Below are positions 1-7,204 of a DNA stretch of 10,537 nt, piece by piece. The notes under the pieces were generated by a model, which saw only the letters and a list, made by a program, of their open reading frames with translations, did not search any database and was not told the origin of the DNA. The DNA comes from Actinomycetes bacterium (GTDB lineage: Bacteria; Actinomycetota; Acidimicrobiia; Acidimicrobiales; Palsa-688). A program made the translations under genes and the position numbers. The stretch spans positions 1-10,537 of the forward strand of contig JAKBBA010000107.1 of the NCBI GenBank assembly GCA_021808665.1. The letters are read 5' to 3'. How positions within the stretch are numbered: position 1 is the stretch's first letter; each line of letters opens with the position of its first letter.

Positions 1-1294
1 CAATAGACGCCCGTACGCCGCGCCCGGGCGACGCCTCGAAGTCGACTGCAGCTGGAATGCGAAGCGATCGCGAGTTCGCGGCGGCTACTACGGCCGCCCC
101 GAGCGGGTGCTCCGACCATGTCTCGACGCCGGCCGCCAGGCTGATCACTTCGTCGGCACGCAGGGTCCCGCCAGGAGCGACCGACACGGACGCCATTCTC
201 GGGCGCCCTTGTGTCACGGTGCCGGTTTTGTCCAAGACGACGGTGTCGATCCGCGCGATTTGCTCCATCACCACGGTGCTCTTGACGAGGATGGCGTGAC
301 GTCCAGCGTTCGCAACCGCAGACAGTAGTGGCGGCATAGTAGCAAGCACGACGGCGCACGGCGACGCGACGATCATGAAGGTCATTGCTCGAATGAGCGT
401 CTTTTGGAACGACCAGTCGGTGACGAGAAGGGGAATTACGATAAAGGCCACGGTCGCCACGACCACCAGCACCGAGTAACGCTGCTCGATATGTTCGATC
501 CACAGCTGGCGTTCGGCTTTGGTGGCGCTGGCTTCTTCGACGAGGGAGACGATTCGCGCGACTACCGACTCACCGGCGGGCCGTTCGACTCTTACGTGGA
601 GGACTCCGGCAGTGTTCATGGTCCCCGAGAAGACCTTGTCCGTTGGCCGCTTAGTGACAGCCAGGTGCTCACCTGTGACCGACGATTGATCCACTTCGCT
701 GACCCCGAAGACGACCTCGCCGTCGGCCGCTATGAGCTCGCCAGGGCGCACCACTATCAGGTCCCCGACGCCCAGCTCACTTGCCGCGACGACAACTTCG
801 CGGGGCTCCCCCTCGACACTAGGAGTCAATACAGTCGCTCGCTCTGGTGTCAGGTCGAGCAGGGAACGCACGCTGTCCTGAGTCTGGCGCGTCGCCACGG
901 CCTCTAAGGCCCCTGAGGTCGAGAAGATGATGATAAGGAGGCCGCCGTCGACGACCTGACCGATGCTGGCGGCGACGATGGCGGCTACGACCATGAGCAG
1001 GTCGACGTCAAGGGTCTTGTCGCGTGCGGCTCGCAGCCCGGCGAGCGCCGGCTCCCAGCCACCGGTCAGGTAGCAGAGTATCCACGCTGGCCACTCGACC
1101 CCAGCAGGCGCGCCCGCAACGTGGCAGATCGCGGCAACGATGAAAAAGCAGAGAGAGGCGGCGGCCCAGCGGACCTCGGGAAGTGATCCAAAGCGCCGCC
1201 ATGACCGGCCGCGGATGGCGGTCTGGTTGGAATCCGTCGACTTGGATGATTCGGGTCCTGGCCTCGGGGGCGCCGCCGATGGTGCAACCGTCAC
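1..1294 (-). CDS. P1B-type heavy-metal ATPase with SPC motif (P1B-4-like, Co/Fe/Ni), C-terminus outside window
   Basis: Probable ATP-driven exporter of a transition metal across the inner membrane. About 431 codons are visible. Motifs seen: TGE actuator loop (residues 207-209), the membrane metal-site motif SPC (311-313, within ASPCAVVLATMPPLL), the phosphorylated Asp in DKTGT (355-359), and the P1B-specific SEHPLG (394-399). There is no N-terminal CxxC metal-binding domain; a polar stretch of about 40 residues leads straight into membrane segments. SPC instead of CPC is the hallmark of the P1B-4 group (CoaT/CtpD), associated with Co, Fe or Ni rather than Cu, Zn or Cd; the exact metal is inference. 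GTG at 1294 is chosen because there is no in-frame ATG nearby and a purine-rich GGGCAGG lies 8 bases upstream. It follows the ABC operon by about 45 bases but has its own promoter and operator-like site. The ATP-binding and C-terminal membrane parts lie beyond position 1. Confidence 0.93.
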   Translation of the reverse strand, partial: MTVAPSAAPPRPGPESSKSTDSNQTAIRGRSWRRFGSLPEVRWAAASLCFFIVAAICHVAGAPAGVEWPAWILCYLTGGWEPALAGLRAARDKTLDVDLLMVVAAIVAASIGQVVDGGLLIIIFSTSGALEAVATRQTQDSVRSLLDLTPERATVLTPSVEGEPREVVVAASELGVGDLIVVRPGELIAADGEVVFGVSEVDQSSVTGEHLAVTKRPTDKVFSGTMNTAGVLHVRVERPAGESVVARIVSLVEEASATKAERQLWIEHIEQRYSVLVVVATVAFIVIPLLVTDWSFQKTLIRAMTFMIVASPCAVVLATMPPLLSAVANAGRHAILVKSTVVMEQIARIDTVVLDKTGTVTQGRPRMASVSVAPGGTLRADEVISLAAGVETWSEHPLGAAVVAAANSRSLRIPAAVDFEASPGRGVRASI

Positions 1295-1319
1295 CTCGAC
1301 AACCTGCCCACGCCAATAG

Positions 1320-1335
1320 CTTCGTGCATACGAAG
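1320..1335 (-). promoter_or_regulatory. Operator-like inverted repeat upstream of the P1B ATPase
   Basis: On the minus strand this reads CTTCGTATGCACGAAG, with perfect 6-base arms CTTCGT/ACGAAG around ATGC. It abuts the proposed -10 box of the ATPase promoter, where a repressor would block RNA polymerase. It matches 16-bp sites at 6669, 6741 and 7205 in position and spacing. ArsR/SmtB repressors typically bind imperfect dyads of this kind; assignment to the ArsR-like protein in this window is inference. Confidence 0.6.
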
Positions 1336-1364
1336 ATACTAAAGGAAGCTGGGAGTTATGTCCA
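1336..1364 (-). promoter_or_regulatory. Putative promoter of the P1B ATPase gene
   Basis: On the minus strand, TGGACA (1364-1359) and TAGTAT (1341-1336) are separated by exactly 17 bases, a near-consensus -35 and a fair -10. The -10 overlaps the stop codon of the upstream ABC ATPase gene, so the metal ATPase could be transcribed separately from, as well as together with, the importer operon. The operator-like dyad follows directly. Confidence 0.5.
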
Positions 1365-2088
1365 CCCGACGTCCGGGTCGCTCTCCGGACCTTGTGGCAG
1401 TGATGACCTGGCGAAGCTCGACAATCCGAGTGCACAGAATCTGCAGGCTGGCACGGTCATGGCTCGCGATGACGATGGCCATGCCCTGGTCGGCCATCTC
1501 GGAGAGCAGACGCAGGACTCCGGCCGAGACAGACACGTCGAGGGCAGCGGTCGGCTCATCAGCGACGAGCAGGCGGGGCCGGGCGACGAGGGCCCTCACG
1601 ATGGCGACCCGCTGGCGCTGGCCACCGGAAAGCTGGGGCGGCCGCGCGTCGAGCGGGAGTTCCGCCAGGCCCACTCGGGAAAGGTTCTCGCTGGCAACGT
1701 TCCTTCGGGTTGATCGCGAGGGATGCGGCCGACTCTGGCGCGCCATCAGGGGTTCGGTCACAATCCGCCAGACAGGCCATCGCTCGTCGAGCGCACCAGC
1801 AGAATCCTGGTTGATGGGCATCACAAAGCCGTCGCGACGTGGGGAGGTGACGCTGCGGCCGCCAAGCGTCAAGCGGCCTTCCTGGGGGCGTTCCAGGGAC
1901 GCAAGGATCCTGAGCAGCGTCGACTTGCCGCACCCGGATGGGCCTTGCACCCCGAGGATCTCTCCTGGCCAGACCGACAAGTTGACGCCGTCGAGCACCG
2001 TGCGTCGTGCTTTGCCAGACCCGTAGGCCATCCCGATCGAATTCGCCTCGACGACGGGGCAGTCGTCCGAGGTCTCAGGCAGAATCAT
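1339..2088 (-). CDS. ABC importer ATP-binding protein, DppF/OppF/NikE-like
   Basis: Second ATPase subunit of a dipeptide/oligopeptide/nickel-class ABC importer, acting on the cytoplasmic face of the membrane. From the chosen start the protein has 249 residues, with Walker A GPSGCGKST (49-57), Q-loop near INQD (92-95), a canonical LSGGQRQR signature (153-160), Walker B LLVADEP (173-179) and H-loop His210. It is shorter than many OppF/DppF proteins and lacks their C-terminal cysteine-containing extension. An upstream in-frame ATG at 2121 exists, but ATG at 2088 is preferred. It overlaps the previous stop as ATGA and has a strong AAGGAG ribosome site (2098-2103) at 9 bases. It is translationally coupled to the neighbouring ATPase gene. 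Confidence 0.92.
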   Translation of the reverse strand: MILPETSDDCPVVEANSIGMAYGSGKARRTVLDGVNLSVWPGEILGVQGPSGCGKSTLLRILASLERPQEGRLTLGGRSVTSPRRDGFVMPINQDSAGALDERWPVWRIVTEPLMARQSRPHPSRSTRRNVASENLSRVGLAELPLDARPPQLSGGQRQRVAIVRALVARPRLLVADEPTAALDVSVSAGVLRLLSEMADQGMAIVIASHDRASLQILCTRIVELRQVITATRSGERPGRRVDITPSFL

Positions 2089-3077
2089 TCGGGGGCGCTC
2101 CTTGGACTCCAGCATGCGCACTGGTCGACTGACTCGGGTTCCTCCAAGGCGCAGCGGTCTTGCCTGTGGTCGCAGCGAGGGGCGAACGCACAGCCGATCA
2201 GTGCGCGATCAAGACGGGGTGGCGCCCCGCGAAGAGGGATCGGTAGGCCATGGCCGGGACGTGGGCTGGCAGCAAGCAAGGCACGCGCATAAGGATGGCG
2301 GGGGCTTTTGAGCATATCGCTGGCGCAGCCGTGCTCCACGATCCTTCCGGCGTACATCACCGCCACCCGATCGCTGTGGCGACCGACAAGCTCGAGGTCG
2401 TGGCTGATGAGAAGCACGGCCGCCTGAGTCGACCTCAAGGCGCTGAGAACAGCGTCAGCGCGGTCGGCGTCGAGCGCTGAGGTGGGTTCGTCAGCGACGA
2501 CTATCTGCGGGGTATGTGCATTGGCGGCCGCTATCGAGGCCCGCTGCAGCATGCCACCGCTCCACTGATGCGGTCGGAGGCGCGCCCGCTCGCCAGGCTC
2601 GTCGATGCCAAGTGCGCCGAGCGCGTCCTGCACGGCGTGAGGTGGCGGCCGAAGGCCATGCACCGCCCACGCCTCGCCGACTGATGAGCCGACCCGCCGG
2701 AGTGGATCGAACGAGCGCATCGGGTCCTGCGCGACGTAGCCTATAGACAAGCCGCGGATGGAACGCAGCTGGCGTTCTGTTGCTCCGACGACGTCCATAC
2801 CAGCTACGGTGATGCGGCCTTCGATCTGCGCGCCGGGCGGAAGGAGGCCCAGCGCCGCCAGCGCGACAGTCGACTTTCCTGAACCTGACTCACCGACGAT
2901 AGCGAGGCACTCGCCTGGACGGACGTTAAGACTCACGCCTCGAATGGCCGCTACCCCATTCGCGTAGCGCACCGCTAGTTCGCTTACTTCGAGCGCGAAC
3001 GGCGCACCACGAGTTCGGGGGCCGGCGGGTTCCGCACTCGGCGCACTCGACCCAATCGACCGGACATCGAGAGTCAT
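2085..3077 (-). CDS. ABC importer ATP-binding protein, DppD/OppD/NikD-like
   Basis: First ATPase subunit of the importer, 330 residues, the usual size for the family. Seen: Walker A GESGSGKST (62-70), Q-loop Gln117, signature WSGGMLQR (172-179, a variant of LSGGMRQR), Walker B VVADEP (193-198) and H-loop His226. The C-terminal oligopeptide-transporter domain holds Cys296, Cys302, Cys309 and Cys320 in a CxFxxRC-type arrangement. Such a four-cysteine cluster binds a [4Fe-4S] centre in characterised DppD-type proteins, so an Fe-S cluster is plausible here. About 28 extra residues precede the ATPase fold. The start overlaps the permease stop as ATGA, and the stop overlaps the next ATPase start, so this lies inside one operon. 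Confidence 0.94.
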   Translation of the reverse strand: MTLDVRSIGSSAPSAEPAGPRTRGAPFALEVSELAVRYANGVAAIRGVSLNVRPGECLAIVGESGSGKSTVALAALGLLPPGAQIEGRITVAGMDVVGATERQLRSIRGLSIGYVAQDPMRSFDPLRRVGSSVGEAWAVHGLRPPPHAVQDALGALGIDEPGERARLRPHQWSGGMLQRASIAAANAHTPQIVVADEPTSALDADRADAVLSALRSTQAAVLLISHDLELVGRHSDRVAVMYAGRIVEHGCASDMLKSPRHPYARALLAASPRPGHGLPIPLRGAPPRLDRALIGCAFAPRCDHRQDRCALEEPESVDQCACWSPRSAPE

Positions 3078-3952
3078 GGTTGGCGCCGTTCCCGGACGGC
3101 GTCGGCGATCAGGTTTACAGACAGCGAACTACACAGGATCGCAAGTCCTGGCCCAAGAAGCAGCCATGGAGCGACGGCGAAAGCATCCCTTGACTCCGAG
3201 AGCATAGATCCCCATTCAGCGGCAGGGGGCTGTACGCCGAGCCCCAGGAAGGAAAGCCCTGCAATACCGATGATCACGTCGCCGAGGCACAACGTCGAGA
3301 TGACCAGAAGTTGGCTTGTCACGCCTGGCACCACGTGGCCTAGCATCGAACGCCACCAACCCACGCCTGCCAACCGAGATGCATCCAAGTCGGCGCGGTG
3401 GCGCGCCTGGAGGGTGAAGGTTCGCACCATCCGGGTGAACTGGGCGACGTAGCTTACCGACAGAGCGAGAATCAGCTTCGTGAAGCCGGCACCGAACGCG
3501 CCGATCACGGCCATCGCCAAGACGAGGCTCGGGATGGATAGCACGACGTCGTTGAGGCGCATCAACGCTGCGTCGATCACACCCCCCGCCGTTGCGGAGA
3601 AGATTCCGATGACGAGGGCCACAGCCATCGCCAGACCGATCACGAGGAAGGCGGCCGACAAGCTCGTGCGGCCGCCCGCTGCGACACGCGCCAACTCGTC
3701 GCGCCCGAAAGAATCGGTACCGAACGGATGAGCCCAGCTGGGTGGAAGGTACGCCTGACTGATCGCGACGGCGTTTGGTGGGTTACTGCGAAATGACCCA
3801 ACGGCCACTACGACCACAACGGCGCCTGCGAGTGCCGCGCCGATTCGCCCGCTAGCAGTCCCGAGCACCGATTCCAGGGGACTCCAGCGCCGGAGCGGCA
3901 CCAGCGGTCTTACTCCTGCGGTGTCGGCTGTCAACTGCGCGTTTGCCACCAT
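3074..3952 (-). CDS. ABC importer permease, DppC/OppC/NikC-like
   Basis: Inner-membrane permease of the importer, 292 residues. A single N-terminal membrane segment (about 36-53) is followed by the family hallmark GTDSFGRDELARV (78-90). Four or five further membrane segments follow, then the cytoplasmic EAA-type loop (about 190-210, ASRLAGVGWWRSMLGHVVPG) that contacts the ATPases, and the conserved LSFLGLGVQPPAAEWGSML block (233-251). It starts with ATG at 3952, preceded by GAGGGG, 10 bases after the companion permease gene ends. It would pair with the DppB-like permease; substrate cannot be told from the permeases alone. Confidence 0.94.
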   Translation of the reverse strand: MVANAQLTADTAGVRPLVPLRRWSPLESVLGTASGRIGAALAGAVVVVVAVGSFRSNPPNAVAISQAYLPPSWAHPFGTDSFGRDELARVAAGGRTSLSAAFLVIGLAMAVALVIGIFSATAGGVIDAALMRLNDVVLSIPSLVLAMAVIGAFGAGFTKLILALSVSYVAQFTRMVRTFTLQARHRADLDASRLAGVGWWRSMLGHVVPGVTSQLLVISTLCLGDVIIGIAGLSFLGLGVQPPAAEWGSMLSESRDAFAVAPWLLLGPGLAILCSSLSVNLIADAVRERRQP

Positions 3953-3962
3953 GGTCCCCTCG

Positions 3963-5024
3963 TCATTGCAAACTCGCGTCGACGCGCGGGTCGATCAGCG
4001 CGGTCAGGAGATCTGCCAGCAGGCTTGCGCCAAGGAACGCCGCAGTGGCGATAAGAGAAATCACTTCCACCACCGGGAGGTTGCGCTGTGCGACCGCCTG
4101 CACCAGGTAGGAGCCTATGCCAGGCCAAGTGAACACCGTCTCTACTACGACCGTTCCTCCGATCATCCACGCGGCGGAGAGAGCGAGCGCATTGATAAAC
4201 GGGACCAGCGCGTTTGGCAGCCCGTGACGTAGCAACACCGAGATCCGCCGAGCTCCCCGTGCGCGGGCCAGCAGCGCATAATTCGACTGCATTGCAGTCA
4301 GTATCGATGAGCGCAGCACACGGGTCGGCACGGCGAGACTGTTGACCGCAACGGCTAAGGCCGGAAGCAGCACCTCCTGGGGCGTCCCGTTGGTAATCAC
4401 TTCGCCGATGCCGAACTTGATTACCAGATACTGGATGAGGAACAACCCGACGATGAACCCGGGCACCGCGGCAGCGACAACCGTGAATCCCCGCAGCGCG
4501 ACATCTGGCCACCGCCAAACCCAGAAGGCGGCAACCAAACCCAGAATCAGTGCGGCTAAAATTACGAGGGTTATGGCTGCCCCGGCCAGGGTCAGGGTAG
4601 CGCCGAGCCGCGATGCGATCTCGGTGCGCACCGACCGACCCGTGATGTAGGAGGTTCCCAAGTTGCCGTGCAGTAGCCCGATGAGCCAGCTGAAGTAGCG
4701 GTAGGGGGCGCTGTGGTCGAGACCCAACTGGCGACGCGCGGCCGCTAGGGCTTGCACTGTCGGGTTACGGTCGCCCCGGCTCGCAAGAAATGACGCCGCC
4801 GGGTCCCCCGGCGCCGCGGCGTCGAGGAGCCATATAAGGACCGATGCGCCGAGGAGGGTCACGAGCGATTGCCCGACTCGACGCGCGGCGAACCAGCCGT
4901 AGCCTCGCCGGACCCGCCTTCTCGGACCCGCAACGCTGCGGGGCGAGTTCGGGGCGGGAGCATACGAGGGCGCGACGGCGCGAAGCGAAGTTGCTACCGC
5001 GCCTTCGTCCTCCTCGAAGGTCAC
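3963..5024 (-). CDS. ABC importer permease, DppB/OppB/NikB-like
   Basis: Inner-membrane permease, 353 residues. The core shows a first membrane segment at about 51-70, a periplasmic region with GLDHSAPYRYFSWL and GNLGTSYITG (about 101-129), several further membrane segments and an EAA loop (about 250-272, LLARARGARRISVLLRHGLPN). A family-typical end with DPRV lies near residue 345. The N-terminus carries about 44 extra polar, Arg-rich residues, longer than usual for DppB. Either this is a real cytoplasmic tail or translation starts further in. The GTG at 5024 overlaps the TGA of the solute-binding gene (GTGA), which favours the long form. Confidence 0.93.
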   Translation of the reverse strand: MTFEEDEGAVATSLRAVAPSYAPAPNSPRSVAGPRRRVRRGYGWFAARRVGQSLVTLLGASVLIWLLDAAAPGDPAASFLASRGDRNPTVQALAAARRQLGLDHSAPYRYFSWLIGLLHGNLGTSYITGRSVRTEIASRLGATLTLAGAAITLVILAALILGLVAAFWVWRWPDVALRGFTVVAAAVPGFIVGLFLIQYLVIKFGIGEVITNGTPQEVLLPALAVAVNSLAVPTRVLRSSILTAMQSNYALLARARGARRISVLLRHGLPNALVPFINALALSAAWMIGGTVVVETVFTWPGIGSYLVQAVAQRNLPVVEVISLIATAAFLGASLLADLLTALIDPRVDASLQ

Positions 5025-6595
5025 TGCGTCGGTGCCGTCTTCCAGTTCCAGTCTCCCTCCTGGCCGCCGTTGTCAGGAGTGTAACCCTGCCACTGCTTTC
5101 CGACCAGCGATCCGTCGCGTTCGAAGGCGACGTTGACGACGTAAGCCTGGTTCCATATGTATTTCAGTGCGTTGTTGAGCGCCGTGGCACGAGCTGCCTG
5201 GTTGGAGACCTTCGACAGTGTGCTGAGGAGCGAGTCGAGGTGCGGGTCGCTGATGTGCCAGTTGTTTGCCGATCCACCCGTGCCGACCTCCGTTGCTAGG
5301 TAGGGGTCTAGGACGCCAGTAGGCGATACCGCGTAGTTGTGGTAGAGGGCAAGGTTCCAAGTGCTGGCGTTGTTGTACATCGTCGAGGAATAAGGGATGT
5401 CGTTGATCTTCACGCCGATGCCGACTTTGGCCAACTCCGATTGGATGCCGATGGACAACGGCTGCAAGAGGGGCCGCGAGTTGTAGATGAGCAGCGTTAG
5501 CTCCAAGGGCACTCCACCCTTGGTGCGTATGCCGGTGCCGGTCCATCCGGCAGCTTGAAGCAGTTGCTTGGCCTCGGCGACGTTTTGGTGCTGGATTGGA
5601 GTCGCCAATGGAAATCCAGGGGGAAGAAGTCCTGTCGCTGCACTGTCAACTCCCCCGGTGAACTGTGGCGCCAAGGTTTGGTAGTCCAACGCGAGGGCCA
5701 CTGCGCGTCGGACGTTGACGTCATTGAGCGGCGCTGTCGACGGATTGAAGTACAGCGGATAAGAGCCTTGAGGTGCCGCTGAAAGTGTCAGCTTGACATT
5801 GGAGTTTCCTTTGATGAGGTTGCGTACCTGCGGGCTGTTCGAACCGTCGGCGATGTCCTCCTGGCCGCTCAGGACCGACTGCGCTCGAGCTGTCGGATCG
5901 GACACCTGGGTAACGTCGATGCCCGCCAACGCCGGGCGGCCTTGCCAGTAGTTGTTGTAGCGGACGAGATCCATTTCTGTAGACGTGAACTTCGTGATCG
6001 CGTACGGTGCGGTGAAGACCCCCTTGCCGACCAATGCGTCCGGACCAGTGCCCGCTGCGGCGACCACAGGCTCGTCGTAGACGGCCAAACTCGGGTCTGC
6101 CAGCAAGTAGGGCATGAGCAGTACCGTGTTCGGGGTGGTGACGGTCAACTGCAACGGACCTGTCGCGGTGAAGACGGCTCCCGGCAGGATCGTCTTGGTC
6201 GTGTCGCTGAGCCGCTCCTCGCGGTTCATTCCGGCAGCCACGATCGCTGCTGTCATGTGGTGGCCGTCTTCGAAAGTGACATTGGGGCGCAGGTCGAGCG
6301 TCCAGGTATCGGCAGATGTCTGCGTCGGCGGCGCGCTGAGCAAGAAGGGCACAGCTTTGCCGCTGGCGGTGATCTGCGTGAGGGTCTCCTCGAAGGAGAA
6401 TATGGCATCTATGCCCTGTGCGGGATCAATGGCACTAGGTAGGAAGGTCGCAGCCAGCTTGAGCACCGTCGACGACTGGCCGCCCGCAGCGCTTGTCGTA
6501 GTCGTCGCCGAGGTTGCGGACGGCGACGATCCACAAGCAGCCACCACCATGCCGGACGCTACGATAACGACTGTCGTCCTACGGCCCCGTTTCAC
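5021..6595 (-). CDS. ABC importer solute-binding lipoprotein, family 5 (DppA/OppA/NikA-like)
   Basis: Extracytoplasmic lipoprotein that captures the substrate and hands it to the two permeases. From the chosen start it is 524 residues: a basic n-region (KRGRR), a hydrophobic stretch, and a lipobox VAAC with the acylated Cys at 21. A Ser/Thr-rich linker precedes the mature family 5 fold. Supporting blocks include LRPNVTFEDGHHMTA, a YNNYWQG segment, VRRAVALALD and an AKQLLQAAGW segment. A longer reading from GTG 6622 exists, but GTG 6595 has an AGAAGG ribosome site and gives a normal signal peptide. The family takes up peptides, nickel chelates, opine metallophores and other solutes. The metal context suggests a chelated metal or thiol-containing peptide, which is inference. 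First gene of the operon. Confidence 0.93.
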   Translation of the reverse strand: MKRGRRTTVVIVASGMVVAACGSSPSATSATTTTSAAGGQSSTVLKLAATFLPSAIDPAQGIDAIFSFEETLTQITASGKAVPFLLSAPPTQTSADTWTLDLRPNVTFEDGHHMTAAIVAAGMNREERLSDTTKTILPGAVFTATGPLQLTVTTPNTVLLMPYLLADPSLAVYDEPVVAAAGTGPDALVGKGVFTAPYAITKFTSTEMDLVRYNNYWQGRPALAGIDVTQVSDPTARAQSVLSGQEDIADGSNSPQVRNLIKGNSNVKLTLSAAPQGSYPLYFNPSTAPLNDVNVRRAVALALDYQTLAPQFTGGVDSAATGLLPPGFPLATPIQHQNVAEAKQLLQAAGWTGTGIRTKGGVPLELTLLIYNSRPLLQPLSIGIQSELAKVGIGVKINDIPYSSTMYNNASTWNLALYHNYAVSPTGVLDPYLATEVGTGGSANNWHISDPHLDSLLSTLSKVSNQAARATALNNALKYIWNQAYVVNVAFERDGSLVGKQWQGYTPDNGGQEGDWNWKTAPTQ

Positions 6596-6632
6596 TATTG
6601 TCAACGCCTTCTCCCTTTTCACAGGTGCTTTA

Positions 6633-6647
6633 CCGAAGTCAATTCGG
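6633..6647. repeat. Small inverted repeat in the ABC operon leader
   Basis: CCGAA-gtcaa-TTCGG, a 5-base-pair dyad with a 5-base loop, between the proposed promoter and the first gene of the ABC operon. It could fold in the leader RNA or be an extra, degenerate regulator half-site pair, since it contains CTTCGG on the minus strand. It is short enough to be chance. Confidence 0.3.
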
Positions 6648-6659
6648 CTTCAATGTATG

Positions 6660-6688
6660 ACTATGCACCTTCGCAGAGACGAAGGCAA
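6660..6688 (-). promoter_or_regulatory. Putative promoter of the ABC importer operon
   Basis: On the minus strand, TTGCCT (6688-6683) and CATAGT (6665-6660) are spaced by 17 bases, each 4/6 to consensus. The operator-like dyad at 6669-6684 fills the spacer and clips the -35, which would give direct repression. A second possible -10, TACATT, lies just downstream. About 65 bases of leader separate it from the chosen start. Confidence 0.4.
6669..6684 (+). promoter_or_regulatory. Operator-like site 1 in the divergent region (ABC operon side)
   Basis: CTTCGCAGAGACGAAG, flanked to give perfect CCTTCG/CGAAGG arms six bases apart. With site 2 it forms a direct repeat (both start ATGCACCTTCGCAG), the two starts 72 bases apart or close to seven helical turns. 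Same 16-bp layout as the P1B ATPase site. Probable binding site of the ArsR-type repressor encoded next door. Confidence 0.6.
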
Positions 6689-6740
6689 GCGAACTTGGCC
6701 CAATTCATGTCTCTGAAACAATTTCCCACCACAAATGCAC

Positions 6741-6756
6741 CTTCGCAGGAAGGAAG
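6741..6756 (+). promoter_or_regulatory. Operator-like site 2 in the divergent region (repressor side)
   Basis: CTTCGCAGGAAGGAAG, sharing the upstream ATGCAC with site 1. The right arm has one mismatch to the dyad (GGAAGG instead of CGAAGG). It lies just upstream of the proposed promoter of the arsR-like gene, so occupancy could autoregulate that gene or form a looped complex with site 1. Confidence 0.55.
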
Positions 6757-6780
6757 GTAGCCAAGGATGTCGCTGTATGG

Positions 6781-6786
6781 TAAAAT
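6781..6786 (+). promoter_or_regulatory. Putative extended -10 of the arsR-like gene
   Basis: TGG-TAAAAT, five of six bases matching the -10 consensus with a TGn extension. No good -35 is visible at 16-18 bases, as is common for extended -10 promoters. A perfect 8-base palindrome GTGATCAC (6797-6804) follows near the expected transcription start. The leader would be about 26 bases and contains AGGTACAGG before the ATG. Confidence 0.4.
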
Positions 6787-6818
6787 CAGAGTAGGTGTGA
6801 TCACCAACAGGTACAGGT

Positions 6819-7166
6819 ATGCACGAAAACATCGCAAACTTTACTAAGCCATCCGAAGACGAGGTTGAACGCGCAACCGCCATGCTGCGCATGCTGGCTG
6901 ACTCGACGCGGGTAAGGATCCTCTGGGCACTTGCCCAGGGCGAATCGTCGGTCGCATGCCTCGCCGATCTCGCAGAAACAACGCCCACCGCCGTCAGTCA
7001 GCACCTGAGCAAGCTGCGCTTGGCCGGCTTGGTCCGCGCACGCCGTCAAGGCACCTTTCAGTACTACACGGTGGCCGACGACGAGATCGTGGCCGTGCTC
7101 GAAGCGATCATGGGACGGCAGATTTCGGAGAAACCTCAAGCTCATCTGCTGTCCCGGGCGAACTAG
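6819..7166 (+). CDS. ArsR/SmtB-family winged-helix transcriptional repressor
   Basis: DNA-binding repressor of 115 residues, expected to be a homodimer that releases DNA when it binds its inducer. The core is typical: LADSTRVRILWAL (helix 1-2 region, 27-39), a recognition helix TAVSQHLSKLRLAGLVRARRQGTFQYYTV (about 57-85) and a wing. Its only cysteine is Cys47 (VACLADLA), aligning with the first Cys of the ELCVCDLA box of arsenic/cadmium sensors; the second Cys is missing. The C-terminal helix (DDEIVAVLEAIMGRQ) keeps an Asp but not the His residues of SmtB/CzrA/NmtR-type sites; His2 and His109 are near the ends. So family is clear but inducer is not. It is divergent from the ABC operon and beside four matching dyads. 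Confidence 0.93.
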   Translation: MHENIANFTKPSEDEVERATAMLRMLADSTRVRILWALAQGESSVACLADLAETTPTAVSQHLSKLRLAGLVRARRQGTFQYYTVADDEIVAVLEAIMGRQISEKPQAHLLSRAN

Positions 7167-7170
7167 CTAG

Positions 7171-7189
7171 ACCCTCACCTCAAGGGTGA
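7171..7189 (+). terminator. Weak hairpin after the arsR-like gene
   Basis: ACCCT/AGGGT (7171-7175, 7183-7187) or TCACC/GGTGA (7175-7179, 7185-7189) can pair, just past the stop codon, followed by ATTCCTT. Stems of only five pairs and no real U-run make termination doubtful; some read-through into the ferredoxin gene is likely. Confidence 0.25.
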
Positions 7190-7204
7190 TTCCTTAGTCA
7201 TTAC

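Noticed and set aside
57..907. Plus-strand open frames opposite the P1B ATPase
   Set aside because: The minus strand encodes an unmistakable P-type ATPase (TGE, SPC, DKTGT, SEHPLG) through this stretch; the plus frames have no family features.
1008..1316. Minus-strand 102-residue frame at the start of the P1B ATPase
   Set aside because: It is in another frame over the ATPase N-terminus; the ATPase frame continues through 1294 and carries the membrane segments.
1183..2026. Plus-strand frames over the DppF-like gene
   Set aside because: The opposite strand carries intact Walker A, LSGGQ and Walker B motifs; these are low-complexity shadows.
2089..2121. Longer N-terminus for the DppF-like ATPase
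   Set aside because: The ATG at 2088 has AAGGAG at 9 bases and an ATGA overlap with the preceding gene; the 11 extra residues have no ribosome site and would overlap by 37 bases.
3931..4518. 195-residue minus-strand frame over the DppB-like permease
   Set aside because: Arg/Ala/Gly-rich frame-shifted reading of the permease with no membrane segments.
5021..6595. Firm naming of the ABC system as a nickel transporter
   Set aside because: Family 5 binding proteins cannot be assigned a substrate from motifs alone; peptide, opine or thiol substrates remain open.
6596..6622. Longer N-terminus for the solute-binding lipoprotein
   Set aside because: No ribosome site before GTG 6622, and the extra nine residues only lengthen the signal peptide n-region; AGAAGG supports GTG 6595.
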